Made by a program: the position numbers and the translations under genes. 64,000 nt of DNA from Tenacibaculum sp. 190130A14a (GTDB lineage: Bacteria > Bacteroidota > Bacteroidia > Flavobacteriales > Flavobacteriaceae), in NCBI RefSeq assembly GCF_964048965.1, contig NZ_OZ040189.1:1054001-1118000 (forward strand), in the 5' to 3' direction. Under the pieces are notes generated by a model, which was not told where the DNA came from, did no database searches, and saw only the letters and a list, made by a program, of their open reading frames with translations. Numbering within the stretch: the stretch's first letter is position 1; the number at the start of each line of letters is the position of its first letter. This document shows positions 1 through 8,019 of the stretch, one piece after another.

Positions 1-1
1 T

Positions 2-820
2 AAAGTATTTGTCTTTGAAAATGTCCCGGGTATTTTAAGTTCTAATCCTGGAGGTGTACCTATAACAGAAAGAATCTCAAAAGCATTTAATAAAATAGGA
101 TATAAAATACTAGATTCAAAAAACTTAAAAGATTCTGTATTTGATTGTTCTGAATATAATGTACCCCAAAATAGAAAAAGAGTTTTAATTATAGGAATTA
201 AAAAAGATTCTAAATTAAAATTAAGCGATTTTTATGAAGCTATAAAAAGTAGAAGTAATAAAAACAATAAAAAGACTGTAAGAGATGCAATTGGTTTTTT
301 GCCTGCTATTTACCCTTTAAAAAAACCAAAAAAAGTAGGTAGAAAAAATGTTTCTCATTATTCATTAGACAATAGTGTTTTACAGCATACACCTAGATAT
401 AATAACTTAAGAGATATCAATATTTTTAAAGAGTGGGTCACAAATAAAATGAATTATATATCTCATCAAGAGAAAATTGAATTTTACTATAAGAAAACAA
501 ACAAAAAAACTTTATACAGTAAGTACAGGAGTTTGGAATGGGATAAACCTTCTTATACTATTGTGGCTCATTTGCAAAAAGATGGATTAACATTTATCCA
601 CCCTGATGCGGAGCAAGCTAGGAGTATAACTATTAGAGAGGCAGCATTATTAATGACTTTTCCTTTAGATTATAAATTTTTGGGTTCAAATGCCTACTGT
701 TACAAGATGATAGGTAACGCTGTTCCTGTTGAATTTGCCAAGATAGTAGGTGAATCTGTATACAAAGTATTTTCTAAAACAGAAATAATAAAAGAGTATG
801 AATGTATTGATAGCGTGTGA
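2..820 (+). CDS. DNA (cytosine-5)-methyltransferase, 5' end outside window
   Basis: C-terminal part of a C5-cytosine methyltransferase. The frame is open from base 2, so the gene starts upstream and the catalytic PC motif IV is not in view. Visible conserved blocks are motif VI (ENVPG, bases 17-31), motif VIII (PQNRKR followed by VLIIG, about 164-196), a variable target-recognition region, and motif X (GNAVPVEFAK, about 712-740). The family transfers methyl from S-adenosylmethionine to C5 of cytosine at a specific DNA site. It overlaps the next methyltransferase-like gene by 23 bases and leads a run with a McrB-like and a LlaJI-like gene, so it should be the protective methylase of that restriction system. 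An internal TTG at 299 is only an ORF-caller artefact, because conserved motifs continue upstream of it. Confidence 0.93.
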   Translation, partial: KVFVFENVPGILSSNPGGVPITERISKAFNKIGYKILDSKNLKDSVFDCSEYNVPQNRKRVLIIGIKKDSKLKLSDFYEAIKSRSNKNNKKTVRDAIGFLPAIYPLKKPKKVGRKNVSHYSLDNSVLQHTPRYNNLRDINIFKEWVTNKMNYISHQEKIEFYYKKTNKKTLYSKYRSLEWDKPSYTIVAHLQKDGLTFIHPDAEQARSITIREAALLMTFPLDYKFLGSNAYCYKMIGNAVPVEFAKIVGESVYKVFSKTEIIKEYECIDSV

Positions 821-1502
821 AGAAAGTCAAACAGTTTGTAAAGCCTTTAGAAATATAGGTGTTGAAGCATTTAGTTGTGATATCCTTCCTTCTAGTGGAG
901 GTCATCCTGAATGGCATTTTAATTGCGATGTGTTTGAAATAATAGATAATAATGGAGGTGTGTTAGAAAATGGTGAAGAGCATTTTATTAAAGGTAATTG
1001 GGATTTAATGATTGCTCACCCTCCTTGTACTTATTTAGCCGTTAGTGGGGCTAGATGGTTTTATCACCCAGATGATAAACATTTACCTGTTACTAAACGT
1101 AGACCACACCCTAGATTTCCTGATAGAGCTAAAAAGCGTGATGAAGCATTAAACTTTTTTATTAAGCTTTGTGAAGCACCAATTGAGAGAATTGCGGTAG
1201 AAAATCCAGTTGGTACTGTTAATACAAAATACAGAAAACCAGATCAAACTGTTCAACCATGGATGTTTGGTGATGAAGCATCAAAAAAAACATGCTTATG
1301 GCTTAAAAACTTACCTAATCTAGAACCAACAAATATAGTAGGTGAAGGAGAAAGAGTTGTCTTGTCTAGTGGAAGGTCATTACCAAAGTGGTATTCAGAT
1401 TCTTTTCACACTTCAATTCCGACAGAATTAAGAAGAACTTTAAGAAGTAAAACTTTTCAAGGATTTGCTAACGCAATAGCACTTCAATGGTCAAATTTAT
1501 AA
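798..1502 (+). CDS. compact phage-type cytosine methyltransferase-like protein
   Basis: A 234-residue protein of a type common in phages and prophages. It has an N-terminal block (LIACEESQTV) in the place of the SAM-binding motif I, an acidic-residue block SCDILP like motif II, a PPC-containing block (IAHPPCTYLAVSG, near residue 75) like the catalytic PC motif IV, and ENPVG like motif VI. The QxRxR and GNxxP motifs VIII and X of full C5 methylases are not visible, and there is little room for a target-recognition domain. It overlaps the upstream methylase by 23 bases and precedes the McrB-like gene by 9 bases, so it is probably co-translated. In LlaJI-type systems two C5 methylases protect the two strands of an asymmetric site; this could be a reduced second methylase. 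Activity is inferred, not shown. Confidence 0.7.
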   Translation: MNVLIACEESQTVCKAFRNIGVEAFSCDILPSSGGHPEWHFNCDVFEIIDNNGGVLENGEEHFIKGNWDLMIAHPPCTYLAVSGARWFYHPDDKHLPVTKRRPHPRFPDRAKKRDEALNFFIKLCEAPIERIAVENPVGTVNTKYRKPDQTVQPWMFGDEASKKTCLWLKNLPNLEPTNIVGEGERVVLSSGRSLPKWYSDSFHTSIPTELRRTLRSKTFQGFANAIALQWSNL

Positions 1503-1511
1503 TTATGTTTC

Positions 1512-2852
1512 ATGATTTATATTAGAGAAATTTTTAAACAAGATTTAAGAGGAGGAAAACAAATAGCATTTCCTACAAAACCTTCAAATAATTTTTTCAA
1601 TTTTGATTATGTAAAACCAGACGAAGATCGAAAAATATCCTTTTCTTTTATAGAAGACGATATTCACTCTGAAAATAACAAGTTTAACAATAAACTCATA
1701 AATACTAGATTGTATGCTGCAGAAGGAAAAGAAGCAAGGATAGATAGTGAATTAAAAAGTTTTTTGATTAAATCATTAAAGGCTGAAATAGGAGATATAA
1801 TTGTTTTTATTAGAAAAAATGATAAAGAGTTTCAATTCAAATTTATTTCGAGTAAAGATAAAGTCAGATACAACCTTTTAAAATCATTAATAAATGGTTA
1901 TCACGAACTCCCGATAATTGATAATGATAGGAGCGAGAAAGAAATTACTATAAAAGCGATTAATAAAATCTTTTACGGAGCACCAGGTACTGGTAAATCT
2001 CATAAAGTAAAAGAAATTGTAAAAGGTAAAGAAGAAAGAACGGAAAGAGTAACATTTCATCCAGAGTATGATTATTCGTCTTTTATTGGTGGTTATAAAC
2101 CTACAATGGATGGTGAAAAGATTAAATACGAATTTGTTCCACAGGCTTTTACAAATGTTTATATAAATGCTTGGAATGACCTAGAAAATGATTATTACTT
2201 GGTTATAGAGGAAATTAACAGAGGGAATTGTGCAGAAATTTTTGGAGATGTTTTTCAACTATTAGATAGAACTAATGATTATAAAATAACTCCTTCTAAA
2301 GAATTAAAAGAATATTTGGAAACAAAGTTAAAAGATAATCCTAACATTCAAGCGAATAAACTTTTACTTCCTCCAAACCTTAGTATTTTGGCAACAATGA
2401 ATACCTCAGACCAATCATTATTTCCAATGGATAGTGCATTTAAAAGAAGATGGGATTGGGAATATATTCCAATCAACTATTCAAGAATAGAAGATGAGAA
2501 TTCATCAACAAAATTTGTCGTGAAAATATCAAATGGTGAATCATTTAAATGGTTAGATTTTATCGAAAAAGTTAATGAAAAAATTAGTCAAAATCATAAT
2601 TTGGGAATGGACAAATGTTTAGGGAATTATTTTATTAAGCCTATAAATGACGTAATTGAAATAGATACTTTTATTAATAAAGCGATTTTTTACTTGTGGA
2701 ATGATGTTTTTAAAGATGAACGAGAGGAAGAAAGCATCTTTAAAAACAAAGTTACTTATGAAAAATTCTTTCCAATAGATGAAAAAAACGGAATACAAAA
2801 AGTAAAAGATATTTTAGATGATTTGGAAATTGATTATAAAGATTCAATCTAA
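1512..2852 (+). CDS. McrB-like AAA+ GTPase restriction subunit (LlaJI.R1-like)
   Basis: A 446-residue motor and specificity subunit of a McrBC-related restriction enzyme. Residues 1 to about 130 form a separate N-terminal domain; in LlaJI.R1 relatives this position is a B3-like, site-specific DNA-binding domain, and the fragment RLYAAEGKEARI is compatible, but this assignment is by analogy. The AAA+ core has Walker A GAPGTGKS (residues 156-163), Walker B within YYLVIEEINRGN, and the McrB-type signature TMNTSDQS followed by the arginine-rich FKRRWDW. McrB proteins hydrolyse GTP to drive translocation and cleavage by the partner nuclease. The stop codon overlaps the ATG of the nuclease subunit, indicating coupled translation. 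Having dedicated methylases upstream argues against a methyl-dependent type IV McrBC. Confidence 0.9.
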   Translation: MIYIREIFKQDLRGGKQIAFPTKPSNNFFNFDYVKPDEDRKISFSFIEDDIHSENNKFNNKLINTRLYAAEGKEARIDSELKSFLIKSLKAEIGDIIVFIRKNDKEFQFKFISSKDKVRYNLLKSLINGYHELPIIDNDRSEKEITIKAINKIFYGAPGTGKSHKVKEIVKGKEERTERVTFHPEYDYSSFIGGYKPTMDGEKIKYEFVPQAFTNVYINAWNDLENDYYLVIEEINRGNCAEIFGDVFQLLDRTNDYKITPSKELKEYLETKLKDNPNIQANKLLLPPNLSILATMNTSDQSLFPMDSAFKRRWDWEYIPINYSRIEDENSSTKFVVKISNGESFKWLDFIEKVNEKISQNHNLGMDKCLGNYFIKPINDVIEIDTFINKAIFYLWNDVFKDEREEESIFKNKVTYEKFFPIDEKNGIQKVKDILDDLEIDYKDSI

Positions 2853-4531
2853 TGAGAATCCTAATTGAAGGAGAAAAATATAAGTTAGAAGAACTAAATA
2901 AAATTTTTGATAACCAAAAATTTTATTATCAAAACGATAGTCAATATGGCACAATATTATCGGTAGGTTATTATCATTCCTATGAAAAAGGAGAGCTTGT
3001 TTATATGCTACCAAAAGTATTTATGGCTGGTGGTGGAAAAACAGTATTTAACACAGATAAAGAAGAACTTTACAATTTAGATAAAGTAGAAAGTTTTAAA
3101 CACAAAGAACAGTATAATTGGATTAGGCAAATTTCTGTTTATTTTTATAATAGTCTACTAGAATTTAAAAGAAGAAATAAATCAACTACCATTGTTCAAA
3201 GTTCATTATTGTCAAATTTAAATACTAATTTAAAAGATAAAGAATATTCTTATTTAGATTTACTTTTAAGTTTTGTTAATTTTTATAAAAAGAATAAAAA
3301 CCAAATTTTATTTAAGTATGTTGAATTTAATTCTAAACAAGTAAAAAAGCTTAATTGGGAAAAGACAATTAGAAAATCAATTCCACTAATTACACAAGAC
3401 AAAAAGCCTATTTACAACATTTTTAGAAATAGGAAAAGAATTATAAATACTGAAGAAGAACTATTAATCTATTTTTTTTCAATTTTAAATAAATTAAATA
3501 CAGAACATAATCTCTATTTAAATATTGATAAATCTTATCCATTAATAAAAGGTGCAAAATTTGAACTGTTACAAAAAAATGGGTTATCAAAACTAAAAAA
3601 AATAAAATACCGTTATTTCAATGATACTTTGAAAAAAATGTATCATTTATGTGAAATCTATTTTTCTCAGACAGATACAAGTAGTATCCGTAAGAAAAAA
3701 GAGGAATTCATTTCTGTAAACAGCTATAACTTAGTTTTTGAAGATATGATTGACAAACTTTTTTCAGATAAAATTGAAGATAAAAAAACATCTGACGGAA
3801 CGACATTAAGACATTTAAAATATAATGATGATGGTAAAATAATTGACCATATTTTTGATTACCAATCTTTATTAGACACTAGTGATATTTTTTATATTGG
3901 AGATTCTAAATATTATAAATCAGATAATACGGCTGGTAAAGTGTCTAAATATAAACAATTTACTTATGCTAGAAATGTAATTCAATATAATATTGACCTT
4001 TTAAATGAAACAGATTCATATTATAAAGAAAATTTAAGGTATAGGGACAAACTTACTGAAGGTTATAATATTACTCCTAATTTTTTTATTTATGGATATA
4101 TCAATGATTATAAAAACTTTGATAATAATAAATTGACTGAAAAAGGAGATGTTGTGAAATCGTTTCACTTTAAAGAAAGGCTATTTGATAGAGATACACT
4201 TTTTGTTCATCAATATAAAATTAATTTTCTCTATGTTTTGAAATCTTATTCTCAATTTAGTAATCAAACTATAGAAAAATTCAGAACAGAAACTAAATTA
4301 GTATTTAGAAATAACTTTATTAACTTCTTGGCAAACCCTAGTAAATCGGAGTTTCAATTTTTTGAATACAGAAAGGATAATATTGAAGCTTTTGTAGATG
4401 ATAATTTTAGAAAAATAAATGGAAAAACTTTCTATACAAAAGAAAAAAAATTGATTTTAGCTAAACATAAAACAGATAGAAGTTTAGATGAGATTTTGAC
4501 AGAATTTAATGAGTATCAATTCCAACATTAA
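2852..4531 (+). CDS. LlaJI-family / McrC-like restriction endonuclease subunit
   Basis: A 559-residue nuclease partner of the preceding GTPase. It resembles LlaJI R2/McrC proteins: an N-terminal interaction region followed by a C-terminal PD-(D/E)xK nuclease. The probable active site is D332 in IIDHIFDY and D351-S-K353 in YIGDSKYYK, the expected D...(D/E)xK spacing for this fold. The start overlaps the upstream stop by one base, so the subunits are made together. Together with the two methylase genes the order M-M-R1-R2 matches LlaJI and BsuMI systems. The gene is very AT-rich, like the whole 1-4760 interval, which fits acquisition by transfer. No further nuclease is present on the ssrA side. 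Confidence 0.85.
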   Translation: MRILIEGEKYKLEELNKIFDNQKFYYQNDSQYGTILSVGYYHSYEKGELVYMLPKVFMAGGGKTVFNTDKEELYNLDKVESFKHKEQYNWIRQISVYFYNSLLEFKRRNKSTTIVQSSLLSNLNTNLKDKEYSYLDLLLSFVNFYKKNKNQILFKYVEFNSKQVKKLNWEKTIRKSIPLITQDKKPIYNIFRNRKRIINTEEELLIYFFSILNKLNTEHNLYLNIDKSYPLIKGAKFELLQKNGLSKLKKIKYRYFNDTLKKMYHLCEIYFSQTDTSSIRKKKEEFISVNSYNLVFEDMIDKLFSDKIEDKKTSDGTTLRHLKYNDDGKIIDHIFDYQSLLDTSDIFYIGDSKYYKSDNTAGKVSKYKQFTYARNVIQYNIDLLNETDSYYKENLRYRDKLTEGYNITPNFFIYGYINDYKNFDNNKLTEKGDVVKSFHFKERLFDRDTLFVHQYKINFLYVLKSYSQFSNQTIEKFRTETKLVFRNNFINFLANPSKSEFQFFEYRKDNIEAFVDDNFRKINGKTFYTKEKKLILAKHKTDRSLDEILTEFNEYQFQH

Positions 4532-4571
4532 TTTAGCCAAAATGTTTTAATAAAACTAGATTAAGTATTGA

Positions 4572-4760
4572 ATGAAAATAAAAACTAGATTTACATATAG
4601 AAGTTATAACGGAAGTACTGAATATAGTAAAGAAGATAATATTTATTATGGAAAAATAATAAATATAACAAATCTTGTAAGTTATGAAGGAGCTTCAGTA
4701 AAAGAATTGGAAGAAAACTTTAAAAATGCTGTTGATGATTATTTAGAAATGGTTAAATAA
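4572..4760 (+). pseudogene. truncated HicB-like antitoxin N-terminal domain
   Basis: A 62-residue ORF whose sequence (YYGKIINI, then SYEGASVKELEENFKNAVDDYLE) matches the N-terminal fold of HicB antitoxins, which partly mimics the RNase-H-like fold. Full HicB proteins of this subgroup run to about 110 residues and end in a DNA-binding helix-turn-helix or ribbon-helix-helix domain. Here a stop follows the N-domain and no in-frame continuation is obvious before the ssrA terminator. No HicA mRNA-interferase gene adjoins it on either side. It is best read as a decayed antitoxin or an orphan N-domain protein at the island edge. Confidence 0.55.
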
Positions 4761-4802
4761 TTTCTTTTAAAAAAGTCAGTAAATTTGTCAGTATAAAACA
4801 AC

Positions 4803-4833
4803 AAACCCTGTAAACATAATGCTTACAGGGTTT
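4803..4833 (-). terminator. ssrA terminator hairpin
   Basis: An 11-bp perfect stem (4803-4813 with 4823-4833) with a 9-nt loop, six bases past the tmRNA 3' end on the minus strand, followed on that strand by a T-rich stretch. A T-rich stretch also follows on the plus strand, so it may also stop transcription from the restriction operon. Confidence 0.75.
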
Positions 4834-4838
4834 ATTTG

Positions 4839-5230
4839 TGGAGACGCCGAGAATCGAACTCGGGTCCAAACAAGCAGCTCAAATGCTTTCTACATACTTA
4901 GTTTTGATTTAGTTTTCGACTAAAAGCTGATTCAAAACCACCCACTTTTAGCTTATCTCCTTAAATTTCGAAAACTTATCGGAGTGTTAAGTTTTCTATG
5001 TTTACTTTTACGATGCCCAAAAATGAAACGCCGTAAACCAAGGCTTTTCGTGGACATTTAGCTTGCACACCTTGTGTGCCGAGGCTCTATCTTACTATAA
5101 TTCAGATTAAGCAGCTAAAGCGTAGTTATCTTCGCCGTTTAAAAGTTTGAAATAAGTTTTACGAGTTGTCATCTCACTCCTCGGTATGCTTACATTATCC
5201 CTGATCTCGCTGTCAAAACCAGTCGTCCCC
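4839..5230 (-). ncRNA. ssrA: transfer-messenger RNA (tmRNA)
   Basis: tmRNA rescues stalled ribosomes. On the minus strand the 5' end GGGGACG (5224-5230) pairs with CGTCTCC (4840-4846) to form the tRNA-like acceptor stem, with one G-U pair, and the T-arm GGTTCGA-like block lies beside the 3' end. The reading frame for the proteolysis tag is at 5107-5136 and encodes G-E-D-N-Y-A-L-A-A then TAA, a typical ALAA-ending degron. The 3' CCA is not encoded: discriminator A at 4839 is followed by CAA. The 3' end faces the restriction island, and ssrA 3' ends are frequent integration sites for mobile elements. Exact processed ends are inferred from the acceptor pairing. Confidence 0.95.
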
Positions 5231-5389
5231 AATATGTCAAAGAATTAAAATTATAATCGGCAAAAAGTATACCAATTATTAGGGCGTTCGGGTGGGCTTT
5301 TATTACTCTTTTTTTTAAGAAAACTTCATAAAAGAGCTCAAACAAATCGCTTAATCCCTAACGCGGGCAGCAAATATATAAAAATACTA

Positions 5390-5421
5390 TTTGTGCAATA
5401 ATTTTAAAACAAGTATTTTCG
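5390..5421 (+). promoter_or_regulatory. probable promoter of the dehydrogenase gene
   Basis: Bacteroidota-type elements: -33 TTTG at 5390-5393, a 20-nt spacer, and TATTTTCG at 5414-5421, which is one mismatch from TAnnTTTG. This gives a leader of roughly 55 nt before the ATG at 5484. The rest of 5231-5483 holds no gene that I can see; the ssrA promoter must lie in it on the minus strand, but I cannot place that with confidence. Confidence 0.45.
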
Positions 5422-5483
5422 CAGGAAATGTTATAAAATATAACAATAAACAAAAAATTGTTTAATTTTAATACAAACAGACA

Positions 5484-6692
5484 ATGAAATTCGGAATCAT
5501 AAGAGAACGTAAGAATCCACCAGACAGAAGAGTTGTTTTTTCTCCAGAAAAACTAAGCGAATTTAAAGAAAAATTTCCGCAAGCAACCATAGCGGTAGAA
5601 AGTTCAGATATCCGAGTTTTTTCTGATCAAGCATATAAAGATGCCGGATTAGAAGTATCCAATGATGTTTCAGATTGCGACGTACTTTTAGGGGTAAAAG
5701 AAGTCCCTGTAGAGGCCTTAGTTCCGAATAAAAAATATTTCTATTTTTCACATACTATTAAAAAGCAACCTTACAATCGTAAGTTGTTAAAAGCTATGTT
5801 GGAAAGAAATATTGAAATGTATGATCATGAAACTATTGTAAAGGAAAGTGGAGCAAGATTGATTGGTTTTGGACGTTATGCTGGATTGGTAGGAGCTTAT
5901 AACGGATTTAGAGCATTCGGATTAAGAGAAGGATTATTCAACTTACCAAAAGTAGAAACCTTAGCTGATTTAGATGAGGTAAAATCAGAATTAGATAAAA
6001 TTACCCTGCCTAATATCAAAATATTATTGACGGGAACAGGAAAAGTGGCCTACGGAGCAAAAGAAATTTTAGATCACCTACAAATCAAACAAGTGAGCGA
6101 TGCTTTGTATTTAACTGCTGATTTTTCTGAACCTGTTTATTGTATGGCAGATGTGATGGAATATAACAAACGTGTGGATGGTAAAGTAGGAGAGAAGTAT
6201 GCCTTTTATAAAGACCCATCTGGGTATGAAAGTAACTTTATGCCCTATGCAAAAGTAACAGATTTCTTTATTGCAGGGCATTTCTATGGAGATGGAGCTC
6301 CATATTTATTTACAAGAGAAGATGCGAAACATCCTGAATTTAGAATCAAATATGTAGCTGATGTTTCTTGTGATATCGATGGACCTGTAGCCTCTACTAT
6401 TCGTCCTTCAACCATTGCTGATCCTATTTACGGGTATGACCCTCAAACAGAATCAGAAGTTGATTTTAATGACGAAAGAGCAATTACAGTAATGGCGGTA
6501 GATAACTTACCATGTGAGTTACCAAAAGATGCCAGTGAAGGTTTTGGAGAAATGTTTTTAGAACACGTAATTCCTGCTTTTTACAATAATGATAAAGATG
6601 GAATTTTAGAAAGAGCAAAAATGACGACCAACGATGGTAAATTAACAGAGCGTTATGCTTACTTACAAGATTACGTAGACGGAAAAGAATAA
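5484..6692 (+). CDS. saccharopine/alanine dehydrogenase-like NAD(P)-dependent oxidoreductase
   Basis: A 402-residue cytoplasmic protein of the AlaDH/PNT and lysine-forming saccharopine dehydrogenase (LYS1) superfamily. The N-terminal half (MKFGIIRERKNPPDRRV, then the ETIVKESGARLIGFGRYAG region) matches the AlaDH/PNT N-domain. A nucleotide-binding segment LLTGTGKVAYGAKEIL lies near residues 180-196. The segment VADVSCDIDGPVASTI corresponds to the block VADISCDxxG of saccharopine dehydrogenases. The family interconverts saccharopine or amino acids with 2-oxo acids using NAD(P). The exact substrate cannot be told from sequence. It stands alone between its own promoter and a strong terminator. 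Confidence 0.75.
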   Translation: MKFGIIRERKNPPDRRVVFSPEKLSEFKEKFPQATIAVESSDIRVFSDQAYKDAGLEVSNDVSDCDVLLGVKEVPVEALVPNKKYFYFSHTIKKQPYNRKLLKAMLERNIEMYDHETIVKESGARLIGFGRYAGLVGAYNGFRAFGLREGLFNLPKVETLADLDEVKSELDKITLPNIKILLTGTGKVAYGAKEILDHLQIKQVSDALYLTADFSEPVYCMADVMEYNKRVDGKVGEKYAFYKDPSGYESNFMPYAKVTDFFIAGHFYGDGAPYLFTREDAKHPEFRIKYVADVSCDIDGPVASTIRPSTIADPIYGYDPQTESEVDFNDERAITVMAVDNLPCELPKDASEGFGEMFLEHVIPAFYNNDKDGILERAKMTTNDGKLTERYAYLQDYVDGKE

Positions 6693-6702
6693 TAATTAGT
6701 TC

Positions 6703-6726
6703 AATCCCACTTCGGTGGGATTTTTT
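6703..6726 (+). terminator. terminator after dehydrogenase gene
   Basis: An 8-bp stem (6703-6710 with 6715-6722) closed by a TTCG tetraloop and followed by a T run. It lies 11 bases after the dehydrogenase stop and just before the DUF3820 gene. Confidence 0.85.
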
Positions 6727-6731
6727 ATATC

Positions 6732-6947
6732 ATGATATCTGATAAACAATTTTTGGTAGATACCGCAAATATGAGAATGCCATTTGGTAAGTACAAAGGA
6801 ACCTATTTAATAGATATACCAGAATATTACTTAGTTTGGTATAAGAACAAAGGATTTCCAAAGGGGAAATTAGGAACTATGCTTGGCTTGGTATATGAAC
6901 TCCGATTAAACGGATTAGAAGATATTTTAAAAAAAATAAGGGAATGA
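6732..6947 (+). CDS. DUF3820 family small protein
   Basis: A 71-residue protein with the DUF3820 (QSregVF_b) pattern: MPFGKYKG near the N-terminus, then DIPEYYLVWY, then GFPKGKLGTMLGLVYEL and NGL. The family is widespread in bacteria, sometimes described as quorum-sensing-linked in Pseudomonas, and has no established biochemical role. The length is normal for the stand-alone family. It begins just past the preceding terminator, so it needs read-through or its own promoter, which I cannot identify. Its stop codon lies inside the left arm of the next terminator hairpin. Confidence 0.8.
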   Translation: MISDKQFLVDTANMRMPFGKYKGTYLIDIPEYYLVWYKNKGFPKGKLGTMLGLVYELRLNGLEDILKKIRE

Positions 6948-6970
6948 TTGTGTGAACATCATTCCCTTTT
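6938..6970 (+). terminator. terminator overlapping the DUF3820 stop codon
   Basis: An 11-bp stem (6938-6948 with 6958-6968), a 9-nt loop and a short T run. The stop codon 6945-6947 is inside the left arm. It may also serve the convergent minus-strand gene that ends at 6989. Confidence 0.75.
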
Positions 6971-6988
6971 ACTTGTCTATTTAAACCC

Positions 6989-7900
6989 TTATTTTAATAA
7001 AGACAAGTTGTAAGTGATTCCCCCTGAATAAATAATTGAATCACCTATGTTTCTTCCATCAATAACTTTTCCAATACCAGCACTAATTCCTAAGTTTGGA
7101 ATAACTTCTTTATAAACTGTTAATCCAACTCTAGCGTAGTCAACATCTGTTTCTGGGAAATTTCCGGCAAAGGCTGGTGAACCAATATCAACTCCTTCTT
7201 CAGAATTAGCGTAGTCTGCCCAAGCTTCTACATAAATATGCTTACTTGCATATCCAATTTTTCCACTAGTAACAAAGGCATTAGGAGCATTAAAATCTCC
7301 TCTATTTGGTATCAAGTTGTTATCTGCATCTCCTCTTAAATTGTATCCGGCATAAAGCGTAGAGAAGAAACCGATATCAGTATTTAAATGTAGTCCTAAT
7401 CGTAAGTCTACTCCAAAAGCACCTGTACCTAAAGATAAAATTCCAACAGGTTCATAATTGGTTGGAATAACAACTGCACCAGCTGTTAAAATGCTTAAAT
7501 CTGCTTTTGCAAACTTAAATGTGTGTGCATTTAACTTTAATCCAATTGTAATGTCTTGTAAACCAGAAATAGAAGTTTCTCCATTTACTGGGTCAGGAGC
7601 ACCACTGGTATTTTCTGCAGAAATATACGGTACTTTAACAACTGCTGATAATCGGTCAGTAATACCATACTTGGCAAATAAAGAGAAAATGTTTTGATTA
7701 ATTTCTCCATGAACAGGAACAGCATCTTGCTTTTCTTCTCCTAAGTAAAATTGGTCAAAATCACTTTTTGCATAAGAAGCTGTGATTGAAAGATCTCCTT
7801 TTTTCGGTGTAAAACCATCAAACATACCTTGTGCATTTGAAGCGGTAGAAACTCCTAGTAAAACGCACAACGTACATACTGCTTGGGTAATTTTTTTCAT
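6989..7900 (-). CDS. outer-membrane beta-barrel protein (porin/transporter-like)
   Basis: About 303 residues from the chosen ATG at 7900, which starts MKKITQAVCTLCVLLG, a clean signal peptide ending near ASNA-QG. An upstream in-frame ATG at 7951 would put 17 residues before the signal peptide and is rejected. The mature protein is a series of alternating amphipathic strands (LSITASY, LSAVVKVPYI, ITIGLKLNAHTF, RLGLHLNTD) and ends in a hydrophobic strand at LSLLK, typical of an outer-membrane barrel. It resembles proteins annotated as transporters of the MetA-pathway of phenol degradation group; the substrate is unknown. It is a single gene convergent with DUF3820. Confidence 0.75.
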   Translation of the reverse strand: MKKITQAVCTLCVLLGVSTASNAQGMFDGFTPKKGDLSITASYAKSDFDQFYLGEEKQDAVPVHGEINQNIFSLFAKYGITDRLSAVVKVPYISAENTSGAPDPVNGETSISGLQDITIGLKLNAHTFKFAKADLSILTAGAVVIPTNYEPVGILSLGTGAFGVDLRLGLHLNTDIGFFSTLYAGYNLRGDADNNLIPNRGDFNAPNAFVTSGKIGYASKHIYVEAWADYANSEEGVDIGSPAFAGNFPETDVDYARVGLTVYKEVIPNLGISAGIGKVIDGRNIGDSIIYSGGITYNLSLLK

Positions 7901-8019
7901 TATGTATATTGTTGATTTAATTACAAGTTCGTCGAGAAAAAAATCAATCATTACTCAAAAAAAATGATTTAACATTTTTTAACAACATAAACTGCAGGTA
8001 TTTTATGTACTTTTAAAAT

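Noticed and set aside
1512..4531. Type IV methyl-dependent McrBC system
   Set aside because: The McrB-like and LlaJI-like genes are fused into a run with two cytosine methylases, which fits a modification-protected LlaJI/BsuMI system better than a methyl-dependent one.
4572..4760. Complete HicAB toxin-antitoxin pair
   Set aside because: No HicA ORF is found on either side, and the antitoxin lacks its DNA-binding domain.
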